A stretch of DNA of 64,000 nucleotides, taken from positions 7,238,938-7,302,937 of the forward strand of contig CM074195.1 of assembly GCA_037179385.1 (NCBI GenBank). The letters are read 5' to 3'. Each line of letters starts with the position of its first letter. Positions within the stretch are counted from its first letter, which is position 1. Source of the DNA: Holothuria scabra. Taxonomy: Eukaryota > Echinodermata > Holothuroidea > Aspidochirotida > Holothuriidae. A program made the translations under genes and the position numbers. Below, in pieces: positions 25,636-37,567 of the stretch. The notes under the pieces are model-generated. The model was not told the origin of the DNA, searched no databases, and worked only from the letters and a program-made list of their open reading frames with translations.

Positions 25636-26561
25636 TAATGGCTGCCTACAGCCACTCAACATAAGCGCTGATCGGATTCGTCTATATGCTACTTAAAAGA
25701 ATGATTACACGTTTCTACAATTCACGGAGTTAAAATGAACGAAATATTTTTTATGGGATAGGTGTCAAAAAAGCAATTTACCCAGCATTTTTTAAATCTA
25801 CATACTGACCTTTTACCTGTTAAAATTTTATTTGACAAGATATTTATGAAATTATTTTTTTAATTAATGACATGTCAAGTATGCTAACTATACCATAATA
25901 AGGATTAACACATGTCGGATCTTAATAACTGAGAGAGTTTTATGACAAAAAGGTAACGGTGATTTACTTTTAAAATAGGGTTTCCATGCACTTGATTGCC
26001 TCACATGTTCATTTGGCTACAGTTCTAAATCTAGGACGAAAGAAGTACGTTGAAACGATATTGTCCAAAGGGCGCATGGTCACGTTCCCCCACGTGGAGG
26101 CAACGATCAGAAAACTCGTTAACCGCAGGTGGAGAAAATGAACCATACAACTCGAATGCCCGGGGTACGAATACCTTCAACGATTTTCGAGCAGATCTAT
26201 AAAACAAGACCCGAAAATTGGTAATGAAACCTGCAAGAAGCTGGGATCCTAAAAAATAATGTCCTCTTCTATGAAGAGAATATTACAAAACAAATATGGC
26301 AAGAAGCATTGACGTAGCCAGAAAGGGGACCCCTCTCCCAACGAATTTTGAAAATGATTTACTCTTTTTAATTGAGCAACATGTCGACTCCAAATGTTGC
26401 TGAATATTGTATCAAATTGCTTCAGTCTTAGGACTCTTAAATATTAAAAAATTTCCCGAAAGGGAGCGGACAGTTTAGAAGTGGTAAACAAGGAAACGGC
26501 TTTGTGATCAATAAGTACAAACAAATTAGTTTCAGTCAATCTTTGGACGTGATAGACTTAC

Positions 26562-26655
26562 TACTCTAGGATACCAAAGGTAAACTCGTCGACAACTGGT
26601 TTGGTTCCGTTTCCCTTCCGAGTGCAAGTGTATAGATTCCCCTCTGCGCCAAGAA
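26562..26655 (-). CDS. Exon 9: FAMeT3 exon B
   Basis: This 94-base phase 1-2 exon has acceptor CGTTTTCAG and donor GTAAGTC. It encodes ILGAEGNLYTCTRKGNGTKP and VVDEFTFGILE. It is the closest relative of FAMeT1 exon B. Joined to exon A it gives YEVILGAEGN, which aligns with the YEVVIGGW.N type of motif in classical FAMeT domains. Confidence 0.9.
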
Positions 26656-27261
26656 CTGAAAACGAAATGTAAAGGCTGTTACCAAATTTGTGACAGCGCC
26701 AAAATCAAATTCAGAGTTATTTTTTTAAAGAGAACGTCATGAACAATCGAGACTTGCAAACGATTCTTAAAAAACACATTTAAGCATATCTTGTATTCCT
26801 AAAAATATTTCAGCCTTAAGCAGTACATTTCCTGGCTGCGTAACTTCTTTCTCATTAAACTGATGGGAAAATCATTTTTTCCGAAACATTTAAGCTTTTT
26901 TAAAATCATTAGGGCTAGACAAAAACTTAGAATTCATTTACATGGGTTAGGGATATTTGACCTTAACTTTTATAACACGGTGTTACAATTGCAGACGGGG
27001 GGCTACTACTTTTGAATCAGGGGTGTTGGCAATGTCCAGCTTTTCTAGAATCTATTGGTATGAATTTCCCTTCTCCCTCCTACGAAAACAATCGTTGTCT
27101 GGCCAGTTGGCTGGTCTGGCACGTATGCCAGTCAAATGAAATGTATTGACAGTGTTGTAGCTGCATTACAAGTGTTTTCATCATTTTGGACTGGCATCGT
27201 AATTGGCATTTAATTGGCATTTTTAATGAACTTCGTCCCACAATAATTAAAATTATGGCAT

Positions 27262-27463
27262 AGAGGGAACAACCATTAGGAGTTTCACTCCTGATAGCGT
27301 TCCGACAGAACCACTCATTACAACAAAAGTGATCCCTGGAGACGTTCGTTGAAGAATGAATTTTCAATCTTCTTGGAGTTAATTGCCACTTTCAAGGAGT
27401 AAATTAACATCTTTCATTCTATTACAGACTGACTACTTTCACTCTTTTGTTAATAAAGTGTAA
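27262..27463. repeat. R6 relative, partial
   Basis: TTTCACTCCTGATAGCG, TCTTCTTGGAGTTAATTG, CATTCTATTACAGACTG and CACTCTTTTGTTAATAAAGT match the right part of the 21028 element. It lies about 90 bases downstream of the exon 8 donor. Confidence 0.5.
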
Positions 27464-27555
27464 GTAACCCTTGCTTTGAGATATTTCTTAAAACTATTAT
27501 AAAACGTGGAAAACGTGAAAAACGAAGAAAGGAGAAAAAACTACATCATACTTAC

Positions 27556-27726
27556 TGACTTCGTAAATATCTTGTGCAGGTCCATTAATTGGGGAAAAGC
27601 TGATAATGGCATCTTGCTTTGCGAAAACCCCAAATCTGTGGTAGGAACAATCCTGTGGTTCGGGAAGTGGTGGCAACTCGAAATAATATTGGCCGGGGTT
27701 CTCGACATATATCAGTGTTGGATCGT
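27556..27726 (-). CDS. Exon 8: FAMeT3 exon A
   Basis: This 171-base phase 1-1 exon encodes YDPTLIYVENPGQYYFELPP, LPEPQDCSYHRFGVFAKQDA, then IISFSPINGPAQDIYEV. FGV.AK.DAII.FSP and YEV are textbook FAMeT features. The donor is GTAAGTATG. The acceptor TACGATTAG is weaker than the others but is the only one nearby that keeps the frame: an earlier CTCAG acceptor would introduce a stop. Confidence 0.87.
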
Positions 27727-29219
27727 CTAATCGTACGATTGGAAGTAAAGATATGAACGCACTGAGTCAACAACACAATAAGTTTTTCAATGTTTTTAAA
27801 TACTGTAAGATCTTCAGGACTTTTAAGTTGAAATTTGCGCAAGAATTAACGTGAAATTTATTTCCCCTTTTCCCTTGTAATTCCTGGAGATGATACTGAA
27901 CTTGATATTACTTAATATTTGCAATTTTACTTATTTCACAGGAAATGTTCAATTTCTCGCTTACCAAACATTGCTTACTACTAGTTCAAAACAATTTCAG
28001 TCTACCCACTGAGAGACTTAAGATATTTTTCAATTTTGCCAAAACAAGTTTCATTTCATTTACATATTACATATGTAAAATATTCAGAAAATTGGTTTTG
28101 ATATTCTGAGTTGAAATCTTTAAAAGCAATTAGTGATTCAACAGTTTCCCTTCTGGGGCTCTAACACATTTAAATTAAGATACTAGACCATAATAATATT
28201 GAATTTATGTTTGATTTGTTAAAAAGGAACATACTCTGAACAATCTGGCGAAATTTTCATTCATTTCCCATGATCCATTTTCGAGATATTGGTGATTTAA
28301 TTGAAGTCTTTTATATCAAAGTGTCTTGGTTAGCCAATATTTTGTTTTTCTTGATTTTTTCGTCCTATTATTTTGAACTCTGATTGATTACGGATGATAT
28401 CTTGCCCCTAAGGTCATATATTATTTTTGTAATTACATTGCTTAATATATCAATATACCAGAACCAGTATCACGGTATCGATATACTAGAGTTTATTTCA
28501 ATAAAATTGGTAGTAAATTGGAAAGAAAAACTAAATTTTGGGCAACAATGTGATTCCATGACATCGCCCCTGGTTATTTGCAAATTCCAGTGGCTTTTCA
28601 CTTGGGTCGCATTAGAAAGACAAAAATGTTTCACACCATATGACTCCAAACCCCGTTGCAATTTTCCTTCTCCTAACTAAAGATTTCTTTTGTTTTTCCT
28701 TATTATTGAATGTCCTGTATGTCCTTTAATTTGATACTGACGGAATGTTTGAATATCTTCTTCTGTACATCTAGCATTACTCTTCAACATGTGTAGGGTT
28801 ACAGCAAACGATCTCGCTCAATGTTCCATTCAGCGGCATGAAAACTGTTAATACATTGAATGGAATGTACCGGTGATGTGCAGCAATCACATCAAAGAAT
28901 TCCCACGAAGCACCAAATTTCAAGATAAATTGCATAATTTTGAAATTTAGTATCTTCGGAACGTCAAATGCTACTGAGATGCAATTATTCTGAATATTTT
29001 GAAGTCAATGAATTTTGCCTCCAGAGATGCATTTAAGTTCAAGTTCATTCTTCGCAGGAAATGTGTCACATTTAATCGTGATTATCTTGACAGGCGAACA
29101 TGGGAAATGAATACAACAAAAATTAGCCTGAATGCTTAGAATGTGTTCCTCTTTAGCACATGTGTCACACATAAAGTTTGTCCTGGACAATTTTGTATTT
29201 AAAGTAATGAGTTCCTTAC
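27727..29219. other. Intron 7; no recognised elements
   Basis: AT-rich intron DNA. The open frame 28384-28680 (+) shows no motif, and I see no repeats shared with the rest of the window. Confidence 0.4.
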
Positions 29220-29389
29220 ATGAACACGGGAGAAAAATCTTCCACGATGATGCAGCCGGACTTTGCACTCCAATGTGAGAAACCTCCAGAGGTTGGGGAT
29301 CGCTGTAGCTTGCAATTGGTTCATCATTACCGAAAAAGCCAAATTCTAAGGTACCTCCTTCTAATCGAACCCAGAAACACGTATAATTC
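29220..29389 (-). CDS. Exon 7: FAMeT2 exon C
   Basis: This 170-base phase 2-1 exon has acceptor CCATGTACAG and donor GTAAGGAA. It encodes ENYTCFWVRLEGGTLEFGFF, GNDEPIASYSDPQPLEVSHI, then GVQSPAASSWKIFLPCS. FWV, SY.DP.P and SWK mark the FAMeT C-terminal block. It is one codon shorter than the other C exons. It ends LPCS, like FAMeT4 (LPCQ). A tRNA-derived SINE begins about 44 bases upstream of its acceptor. Confidence 0.88.
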
Positions 29390-29432
29390 CTGTACATGGA
29401 GAAACCATCATTTGACTACCAATTACATGAGA

Positions 29433-29633
29433 AGCTAATCCCAAGAACGGTTAGAGCCTCAGACTTGCAGTGGGGAGGTCGGAAGTTCGAGTCCTGCATG
29501 GCCAGGTCACACAGAAGACTTTAAAAATGGAACCTACTGCCATTGTGCTGGGAAACTGGGAAAAAGGCAGTAACCGCCTCAAATTGAACCAATTGGTTGA
29601 AAACTAGGCCGTTCAACCTCATCTAACTAACTC
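29433..29633 (+). repeat. tRNA-derived SINE S1
   Basis: The tRNA-like head has a B box GGAAGTTCGAGTCCTG. The body is AAAAATGGAACCTACTGCCA and TTGTGCTGGG. It ends with CTAACTAACT. It shares its body with copies at 30712, 45131, 51096 and 57178. It sits in intron 6, about 44 bases from the exon 7 acceptor. Confidence 0.75.
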
Positions 29634-29889
29634 ATGGAACCAGTGGGGGAGTTAGGGGTTAGGTGAACCAAAATGAATAATGTACCTCTTCTGAGTCTAA
29701 AATTTTCATCCCGAGATACGTAAAACACACAACGTGAGGTGCTTGGATTTCCTACCGAAGGCCCATGTTTGTCCGGTTTTGAATGATCAAAGTCTTTATC
29801 ATCGGATCGCCGGTCGGACGCATCACGGCAGTCACAGCACACATCGAGAATTAGAGTGAAAACTTCACACCGCATGAAAGGCAAAGTCA

Positions 29890-30365
29890 AACGAATTAAA
29901 TAACTAATTGAAAACTACTGCAAAAACGTGCTCGTCCCAGTGCGAAAGTTGTGAGCATTTGACGATAGTTTTCAAAAAGCGAGCTCGGTTATATGTTTGG
30001 TGGCTTTGCACATGCGCACATTCCCCAAATCGTCGGGATAATGAAACCGACCCTCACCTAAAACACGTGTTCCAAAATTTGAGTTTACATGAGAATTTAG
30101 TGAGATAAGTCTTTCTTAATCCACCCATAACAGGAGGAGAAATCATAAGTGAGGTTCTGTGCAGTGGATTTTGTCTTGCCATTTTGGTTTGTGTTTTAAT
30201 GTGCCCTGAAGAAGGGCTGAGTTATTCAGATTTATGCTCAGTGATTTATGCACGTACTACACAAAAACAGGGGAACGCCGTGCCCTATGTACTGAACTTG
30301 GTTTGTATATTCCACAATGTGACCCACAGTTTCATGCGCCAAAGAATAACCGAAGTAGCTAATTA
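29890..30365 (+). repeat. Dispersed repeat R12
   Basis: GCACATGCGCACATTC, CGTCGGGATAATGAAACCGA and a block from TATGCACGTACTACACAAAA to CATGCGCCAAAG match 41600-41690 and 42480-42705. Confidence 0.55.
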
Positions 30366-30711
30366 GGTAATTGAAGTAATTTTTAAGGTGTTGAATTAAA
30401 TTACCTTTGGTTTTAATTTGCTTTGTTGACCAGTGGAATCAGCATCAACACGAGCACATCTTATCTTTGGCATTTATACTGAGTCCCCGCTAGACTAGAC
30501 CTTTTTCAAAACATGGTAACTGGTCAAACTTTCCTGATTGTCAATGTCTATTTTTAATGGTTGGACTATTTAGAGATAATTCGTCATATTTCGAAGTTAA
30601 TTCGATGTAACGTGCATCCATGATTCGTGCCTGGAAATTTAGCCTTACAGGATTTCTTAGGAGTTGTTATTTTGGTTCTCTGAAAATAACACCTTCATGA
30701 GGGTTTCTAAG

Positions 30712-30935
30712 TTTCTAACCAATTGGTTAACGTGACCTGCCACGGTCTTTTCAACAAGTTGTGGTTCACTGGCTTGTTTTCAATACTATAGTGTTTTATT
30801 TTTTTTCTGAGCACCAAGCACAATAGCAATAGGTTCCATGTTTAGTCTTCGGTATGAGCTGGCCGGAGGTCGAACGTCAGACCTCCTGGCTAAAAGTCCA
30901 ATGCTCTAATCACTTCACCACGCAGTCGATCAGAG
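30712..30935 (-). repeat. tRNA-derived SINE S1, minus strand
   Basis: The minus strand has a tRNA-like head (GTGATTAGAGCATTGGAC, then GACGTTCGACCTCC). A body with ATGGAACCTATTGCTATTGT follows, and the 3' part at 30712-30760 reads AACCAATTGG on either strand. Confidence 0.6.
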
Positions 30936-30999
30936 TTTGACAGGAAAAATAAGTTTTTTTCAGGATGTAATTCTCTTTCCCTATCTTAACTATTTGTTA

Positions 31000-33300
31000 A
31001 ACCAGAATATAGAGACCAAAACACGTTAGAATGAGTGGCGAAATAGTTTCATGTACATGGGGACAAATCACAAATTTATACCGTGGTGACACAATGTACC
31101 ATGACTCATATTCATGATCGAATACCATGGTACCACGACTTGAGTGCATGTTTTGACTGACACCGAAGTTGTCCATGCATCGTTGATTTTGCAACGTTAG
31201 ATCAGGGAGCTGGAGCATGGTTAAATAGGCGAAAGTAAACTGTGTACAGCCAGAACACCTTAGATTTGTAGGAAAAGGTTGGTTTTTCAAAGCACTTTTG
31301 AGCCAACTGCATATTGCCTCTGCAGAGAACACTATCACTGAAGTCAGTGCAAAAACTTTGTGACTACATTTGTGCGAGAAGTGCTGACCAAACATCTCAC
31401 CATTTTTCCACACATCCCGAGCCCTCCTTTGAAGCCAAAGATAATTTGCATGAATCCAAAGAACAGCCTTTCCACGTCAAGGGAACAAGCCACGCCCATA
31501 AAGTGAACTTTACTTCATTGATATATTTTTCGAAAACTTCCCATTTTAACTTCGTGATTATGAATTTTATGTTACACGTGACAAAACTTCGAGGAGTATG
31601 CATGGACATGATGCCATTGAACACTATTTTCATTTTAAACCATAATGCAAAACTGCTTTCAGGTTTCGATGATACATAAATGATCCATTTCAAATAATCT
31701 CATCCGGCACCATCATCGTCTCATTCAAATGTTATTTTAACATGTTCAAAAAATAATTAAGATGTGTTAACACCTAACAAGGTTGTCATTCACATTTTGA
31801 GCACCAGTGACCCTAGATAACCTTTGACCTCCATAAAAGCCATTGATAGATAAATAGATGGAAAACATACATACATACAAACAGAAAGCTTTCTTGAAAT
31901 ATTGCAATTTCAAAAGGTTTTCAGACTTCCAGAAATGACAAATGCAAACCTTATTTTAAAAGTGGACCCCTCTCATGCTAGGGCAACCCTAAACAACCAT
32001 GCTACAATAAAGAAATGACATGATGATGGTTTTGATGGTTGATGGTTTTGTATTATCTGCAAAAAGTCTTGAGAGTTCACAACACTCTAAATTAAGGCCC
32101 ATTACCCAATCCTTTCCAGCTGAAATGTTTAATAACACTTTTAAGACTTTGTTGAGGATTAAATTACAGTGCCGAGATTTAGACCAACCCCATAAATACT
32201 GTAGCATCGAGACATTATTTTTCAATATTATGGCTCTACGTAACACTATTATATATGGGAGAACTTTTGAACAGCTTCTCGTAACACCATGTGATATACA
32301 TTGTAAGTTTTCAGCCGCTGCAGATACCACCCTGCTACCAAAATATGCTGCTGCATGCTTTATATCATGTTCTAGAACAAATAAAATATTGGTAGGAACT
32401 TAAGAATAAAAATAAGAAAGAAAACATTCACCACTGCACAGCTAAATTTCCCAGTAGGCCTGGCCTTAGGATATTACACAGAAACATACATGTGTAGGAT
32501 AGGTTCAAAGTGTACATATGCTATATGTTAGACAATGGCAAAAAGTGCCAATTAAAAATGCTGAAGAAAATTACATCGTAGAGAAAACATTTATGCCTAA
32601 AGCTCACAAAAGTACTGCTGATTGTTGTATAAGGGTTTTTTTTACCAATGCCTGGTAAATATTTTTGATGTTCTTGGCCAAGTGGATTTTTGTTGATCCT
32701 CTTCAGTACTCGATCCTGCTTTGTGAAAGACGTAGCCTAGGCTAGGTTAGGCTAAGGCAGAAAGTACTAGCCCACTTGTTCAATCAAACCATACAATTTT
32801 GGCCTAAACTTCTAGGAAGTAGACACTTAAGTTTTCGATTCTTCCAAATGTCAAGAATTGTCACGTTAGAAAACCGTCAATATATTTACCTTTCCACCCA
32901 TATATAAAACATATGGTGAACTTTTCTACGACATTCCTTTGTGGAAATGTACGGGATCCTCTAGCAAGCAATACACACTAAAACTGAATGTGTCCCGAGG
33001 TGTGATTGGCTGGAAGTATGTTATCATTGGTGGTGCATGGATTCAATCACAAGGTTTTTAAAAGGGATTTTCTGTTGAAGTTCACCTAGTTTCTTAGTAG
33101 GTATCGAGTGTGTACTATCCTTTGTTATTACCGTAATGCAAAATATAGCAGCACGGTGCAACTACTTGAACAAAATGTGCTGGTTTTGTTTCAGCATGCA
33201 TCTGCTAACATGTGAAAAGAGGAATTTTAGGAGGACTTTCGTAATTGCGGATTCGTGGGTGGGAAATGGTAATAACTCCATCTAAACCTGAATACTTGAC
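31000..33300. other. Intron 6, upstream part; nothing certain
   Basis: It holds open frames of 138 codons (30997-31413, minus) and 127 codons (32020-32403, plus). Neither has a motif I recognise. No shared repeats are evident, apart from a short 144-bp-family remnant near 31790-31850. Confidence 0.4.
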
Positions 33301-33835
33301 ATCTCTGTAGGGACCATCTCCTGACTTTAACCCATTCATATACCAAATATGAAATCTATCCAAGTTCCCTCCGTTAAGATATTATGTTGACCGGATTTTC
33401 AGACTTTACACCCGGTGACCCAAGATAACCTTTTTCCTCCACCAAAAACACTATGGGCCATCTTCCTACCATAACGCATCCACATATTAAATATGAAATC
33501 TATCCAATGTCCCTGTCTTTACATATTGTGCTAAAAAGATTTTCAGATTTGAACCCTGATGACCCCAATGACCTTTGACCTCCTCAAAAAACAAAAGGGA
33601 CCATCTTCTGACCATAATACATCCACATACCAAACATGAAATCCATCCAAGTTCCCTACCTTGAGATATCGTGCTAACAAGATTTCCAGACTTTGACCCC
33701 GGTGACCCCAGATGACCTTTGACCTCCGCCAAAAACAATAGGGTTCTTTCTCTCAATATGGCTCATCCATGTACCAAGTTTGAAAATATCAGACATTCCT
33801 ATCTTGAGATATCGTGCTAACAAGCAAAGTGTCAC
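33300..33835. repeat. Tandem array, about 144-bp unit, about 3.7 copies
   Basis: Units start near 33309, 33453, 33597 and 33741. Each carries CCATCTTCTGACC-like, CCAAATATGAAATC, GAGATATCGTGCTAACAAG and CCCCGGTGACCCCAGATGAC words. The array ends in a CA microsatellite at 33836-33880. Related degenerate units lie at 13040-13455. Confidence 0.85.
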
Positions 33836-33971
33836 AAACACACACACACACTCGCAACCACACACATACGCACCCATACACACGTCATCATAATTGCATA
33901 GGTTTCTCTTATCATCGAAAGCAAAATAAAAAAAACTAGACTCATGAAAGATTTTTGCATAATGTACTTAC

Positions 33972-34068
33972 TCTTTCGACAATATGCCTATAGTAATGAC
34001 ATCCACCACTGGTTTTGTGTTATAGTATTTAACGAGACACGAAAAGGTGTTATCCACCACTCCGATCA
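33972..34068 (-). CDS. Exon 6: FAMeT2 exon B
   Basis: This 97-base phase 1-2 exon has acceptor CTTTTTCAG and donor GTAAGTAC. It encodes MIGVVDNTFSCLVKYYNTKP and VVDVITIGILSK. TKPVVD and the single cysteine align with the other B exons. GVVDN replaces GAEGN. It is three bases longer than B1 and B3 and the same length as B4. Confidence 0.87.
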
Positions 34069-34712
34069 CTGAAAAAGTATAAAATACACCAAATACAAAA
34101 TATGTTATTATCACACGAGGGCGGCGATCTGGCGTCGATTGGATATTGGGGATGGGAAGGGGGTTCTCAAGATAGACAGTCGGACAACCACGACCTATGA
34201 AATGAGGGGAGGTGAACCGGCAAAGGGTTATTTAGTCACCAGTGACTACATGTGGTTGCCACTTTTTGCGAGAATCACATGCCATATCTGATGCAAGCCA
34301 TGGGTAGCTTAGGGTAATCGATGCGGATCATGATGTAGTAATTGCATGCGCGCAAAGCGAGCGATTGTTTTTCTCTTCTCGGGAGAATTTCCACCTCAAA
34401 AAGTGTTGGGGGATAAGCCCCCCCCCCCCCCCCATGATCGCGGCCCGTGTTATCACAGGCATCTACAAAAGAGAAAGATAATCACGTTGATCTTATAATG
34501 ATGACATTTAAATGTCTTGCTTAACCATGACCTTGCGGAAGGTGGTGAAAAGTGCCCCCTCCATCCCTTTCCTTGTAGTACATAAGCCACGTACTTAATT
34601 ATGGCGGTCTTTCCATAGTCAGTGCTTGAAGTGAACCTATGAGTTTTGCACCGGCCACTTTCACGAATCAAAACTTTTTGATCAGTAGCTTTTCTTTAGG
34701 GGTGCCCAGGGA

Positions 34713-34868
34713 AAAGAGTGGCTGGCTGGCTGGCTGACTGATTGACTGACTGGCTGACTGATTGACTGACTGGCTGACTGACTGACTTACTGACTAACTG
34801 ACTAGCTAACTGACTTACTGAGTAACTGCCTAGCTTACTAACTAACTTACTAAATAACTAACTAACCA
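34713..34868. repeat. Tetranucleotide microsatellite (CTGA/CTGG/CTAA)
   Basis: A run of CTGG, then CTGA and GACT variants, decaying to CTAA units over about 150 bp, in intron 5. Confidence 0.95.
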
Positions 34869-34992
34869 ACCCTCTGAACGCCTAGGAGTTATGACATTTT
34901 GACACAAAACATTGCAGGCAACCATATATTGGTAAAGTCCCGTAGCCAACCAAGGAGGGCGAAGGAACACCGGAAATGTTTTCAAACTCCAT

Positions 34993-35550
34993 CACTGTAA
35001 AAAAAAAATGCTGTAAATTTACAGAGAAATTAAAGAGATGCAAAATTATTGGGGAAATTATTAACTAGACTGTGCACGATAAAAAAAATTGTAACTTGAC
35101 AGTAAAAAAACTGGCAGCTACAATCCTGGACAAAAATGATCGGACATTTTTGCCCAAATGTAGCAACACGTATGCACATACTCACTGGTTTTGCAAAATC
35201 CCCTCCTCCTTATTCAATGTTGTCCTCGACAAAATATTCCCAAAATTTCAAAAATTGCATCATCGAAAGGGGGAGCGGAGGACTGGCCCATGTATTTTTG
35301 TATGGGGTTTTAGGATTCCAGGTGGCGAACGTCATTTTACAGTTTGGCACCGAGACAGCTGTATATTATAGTGTCTGTAAGTTTGTAACCGTTTTATCCT
35401 TAAACAGTGATCTTGAAGAATATTTAAGTGTCCAGGAAAAAAAAGTGGCTACGTAGGTACCGCTAATGCGTGGTTTTCGCGCAACTGTAAAATAACAGGT
35501 TGAACACCAGAATCCCAACTACCGTAAAATAACGATATTTTTTAACAGTG
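34993..35550. mobile_element. Non-autonomous element R7 (CACTGTAAAAA ends)
   Basis: The left end CACTGTAAAAAAAAAATGCT and the inverse right end CACTGTTAAAAAATATCG frame 558 bp. Internal CTGTAAATTTACAG and CCGTAAAATAACG words are near the ends. No clean target duplication was seen. Confidence 0.55.
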
Positions 35551-35559
35551 TTGAAAGTT

Positions 35560-37100
35560 TCGAGCCGCCATGGACGAATAGATTTTTTCACATATGGTCC
35601 CCATTACATTTTTGCCCCCGAAGGTGACCCGTGGTCGATATCGGCAAGACGTAATGCGTCCGGTAGCCATAATTTGTGAAGAGGACGTTAGTGCAGAATG
35701 ATCTTTCCAATATAAGAAATATGTGTTTATGGTATAAATAGTGATATCTTTGGCAAAGATGCAAACCAGTTATAGAAATATTTCAAGTCGATCTCTAACT
35801 GTATTGTGGCCGACACTCTACTAGCTCGGTGACTTGCTCATAGACCAGATATATTCAGGATAAGTAAGACGGCCGTACTTCATAAGTTAGTGTCTTGAAC
35901 TTAACCAATTGTTGAGGAGAGGTCTTTTTTTTTTCTTCTTTTTTCTTTTATTTCCTTTTTTTCTTAGGATACCGAAAGATAAGGGTTCCAAAACATTAAG
36001 TGATCACACGCAAAGCATAAGACAATGACATAGGCAGGAATTTGTTTGGGTTGACCAAATACAGGGCCAGATCGGCAGCTTTGTGACGGGCCTAGGGGAA
36101 TTTTGTCCCTTCCCTCAATAGGAAGTAGGCCTTCCCTTGGATTCAATATGTTGCACCATTAAGCCTCATTTGAACTTTAACTTTTCAGAATTTCATTAAA
36201 CAGCACCCTGCTGCCTCTGGTCAATAAAAAAATACGTTATTGCCATTGCTTTAAGGAGCACCATAAAACGTCATTCCTTTTTACTAAACACAATGTCCCC
36301 TAAAATACGTTAGAAATCGCATCGTTTGACATTTAAGGACAAAGCCATTCAACTCTGCTCCTTTTAGAGTTTAAAGCAGGGTCCTGACCCACCACTCCGG
36401 CTACATCAATGTTGACGGGCGCGCAAGCAAGCGATCTAGTTGTTTGAATATGTCGATTAAAGTTAAAAAATAAAACAAAATGATCCTCATTTACAAGACA
36501 TTGGATAAATTAGTGATGTTAATGATCTTCTGTCATTTTGGGATAAACTCGGGCAGCAAAATTCCTTTCATGAACTCTGAATGCCATATTATACCCTAAA
36601 TGTCTGCAATGTTTCACAAGCGTCAGGAACTCTTAATCAGGCTTAGCGCCCCCTATTCATGCATGCATTCCCAAGACTTCTCAACCCCCTGGAGACGTTT
36701 GGAACAACTTTAAGAAACACTGCCATATGGAGTAATGCACTGTTGCTAATGATTTTGTTTAATAACACAAAGAAATCTAAACGCAACAGGCTCATTATTA
36801 AAGGTGTGAAAAATTTTGCCAAACCTAGTTTTAAATTTAAACTCAGAAGAACGCAGCTGGTCCCACTGCGTCGTGTCTCATTTGGAGACTCTGACAAGGG
36901 GGCAATACATTTTCTTGTTAGGCAGCCGAATTTGTTGCTCAATTTATGTGATGCAACTTCGAATAATTCTGGGAAAACATTTTTATGTAAACATTGCTGA
37001 TGCAAGAGAAATGCCTTCATGAAAGAATAAGAGTTACTTTATATCGCATGCATACGTTACTTTGGAGGCTAGCGCGTATCACTTCAAAATTTCACCTGCA
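35560..37100. other. Intron 5, right part; nothing certain
   Basis: A pyrimidine tract lies at 35920-35965. Overlapping frames at 36643-37022 lack motifs and occur on both strands, so coding is not supported. Confidence 0.4.
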
Positions 37101-37112
37101 AATAAATGAATT

Positions 37113-37318
37113 GGCCTTGTGCATATGATGTCACAGAGGGGAAAGTATGCCCTTCTTTGGGGCAAAACAAACCAGCACAGAAAAATGCAGACAGCTGTTT
37201 TGTCAACCAGTCGAATACCCGAATAGTCTGCTACACGTGCAGGACGAATTCTTATTCGAGCGGTCACGTGTACCATTGTTTTGCCCCCAAGGATCACGTA
37301 AATGTGTCGTCGATGAAC
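37113..37318. repeat. MITE R4 copy
   Basis: GGCCTTGTGCATATGATGTC and the block GGTCACGTGTACCATTGTTT match the 46-263 copy. It ends about 75 bases from the donor of exon 5. Confidence 0.6.
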
Positions 37319-37393
37319 TCAGAGAGCCACCCATATTTGACCCCCACTGCCCGGAAAGGTGCGTCTTGCAAATGGCAATCATTATCAACTTAC

Positions 37394-37567
37394 TGATTTG
37401 GTAGACCTCGTGGACTGTCTTATCTTTAGGAGATAGGGTCAATGTACCATTTGTACCAGATTTGAGACAGAATTCAAAGTACAATTCACAGTCACAGCTC
37501 GGTAGATTAGGGAAGTTGTAATATTCACCCCCATCTTCTGAGATTTCCTGTGAGTAAACGAAGTCAC
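37394..37567 (-). CDS. Exon 5: FAMeT2 exon A
   Basis: This 174-base phase 1-1 exon has acceptor TCTCCTTCAG and donor GTAAGTTG. It encodes GDFVYSQEISEDGGEYYNFP, NLPSCDCELYFEFCLKSGTN and GTLTLSPKDKTVHEVYQI. The LSP core and the YQI before the splice fit the FAMeT pattern. SGTNGT replaces the usual A..D.. stretch, and a CDC motif is present, so this copy has diverged from FAMeT1 and 3. Confidence 0.87.

Larger units (their letters stand above)
24060..25696 (-). repeat. MITE R1 split by a 1.4-kb insertion
   Basis: R1 sequence runs from about 24060 to 24250 (CTATCACCTTTTAATCTTTC and on to GAAGACGATTTAAGGCTGGT). The matching R1 terminus (GCGCTGATCGGATTCGTCTA) appears only at 25665-25696. Sequence between 24250 and 25640 includes a SINE-tail fragment and the end of an R7-like element. 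Confidence 0.55.

Noticed and set aside
30997..31413. 138-codon minus-strand open frame
   Set aside because: Lies in an intron of the main gene on the same strand. No recognised domain, and the cassette phases already join exons 6 and 7 without it.
36643..37022. Overlapping frames of 113-125 codons on both strands
   Set aside because: Opposite-strand openness with no motif suggests base composition and not coding.
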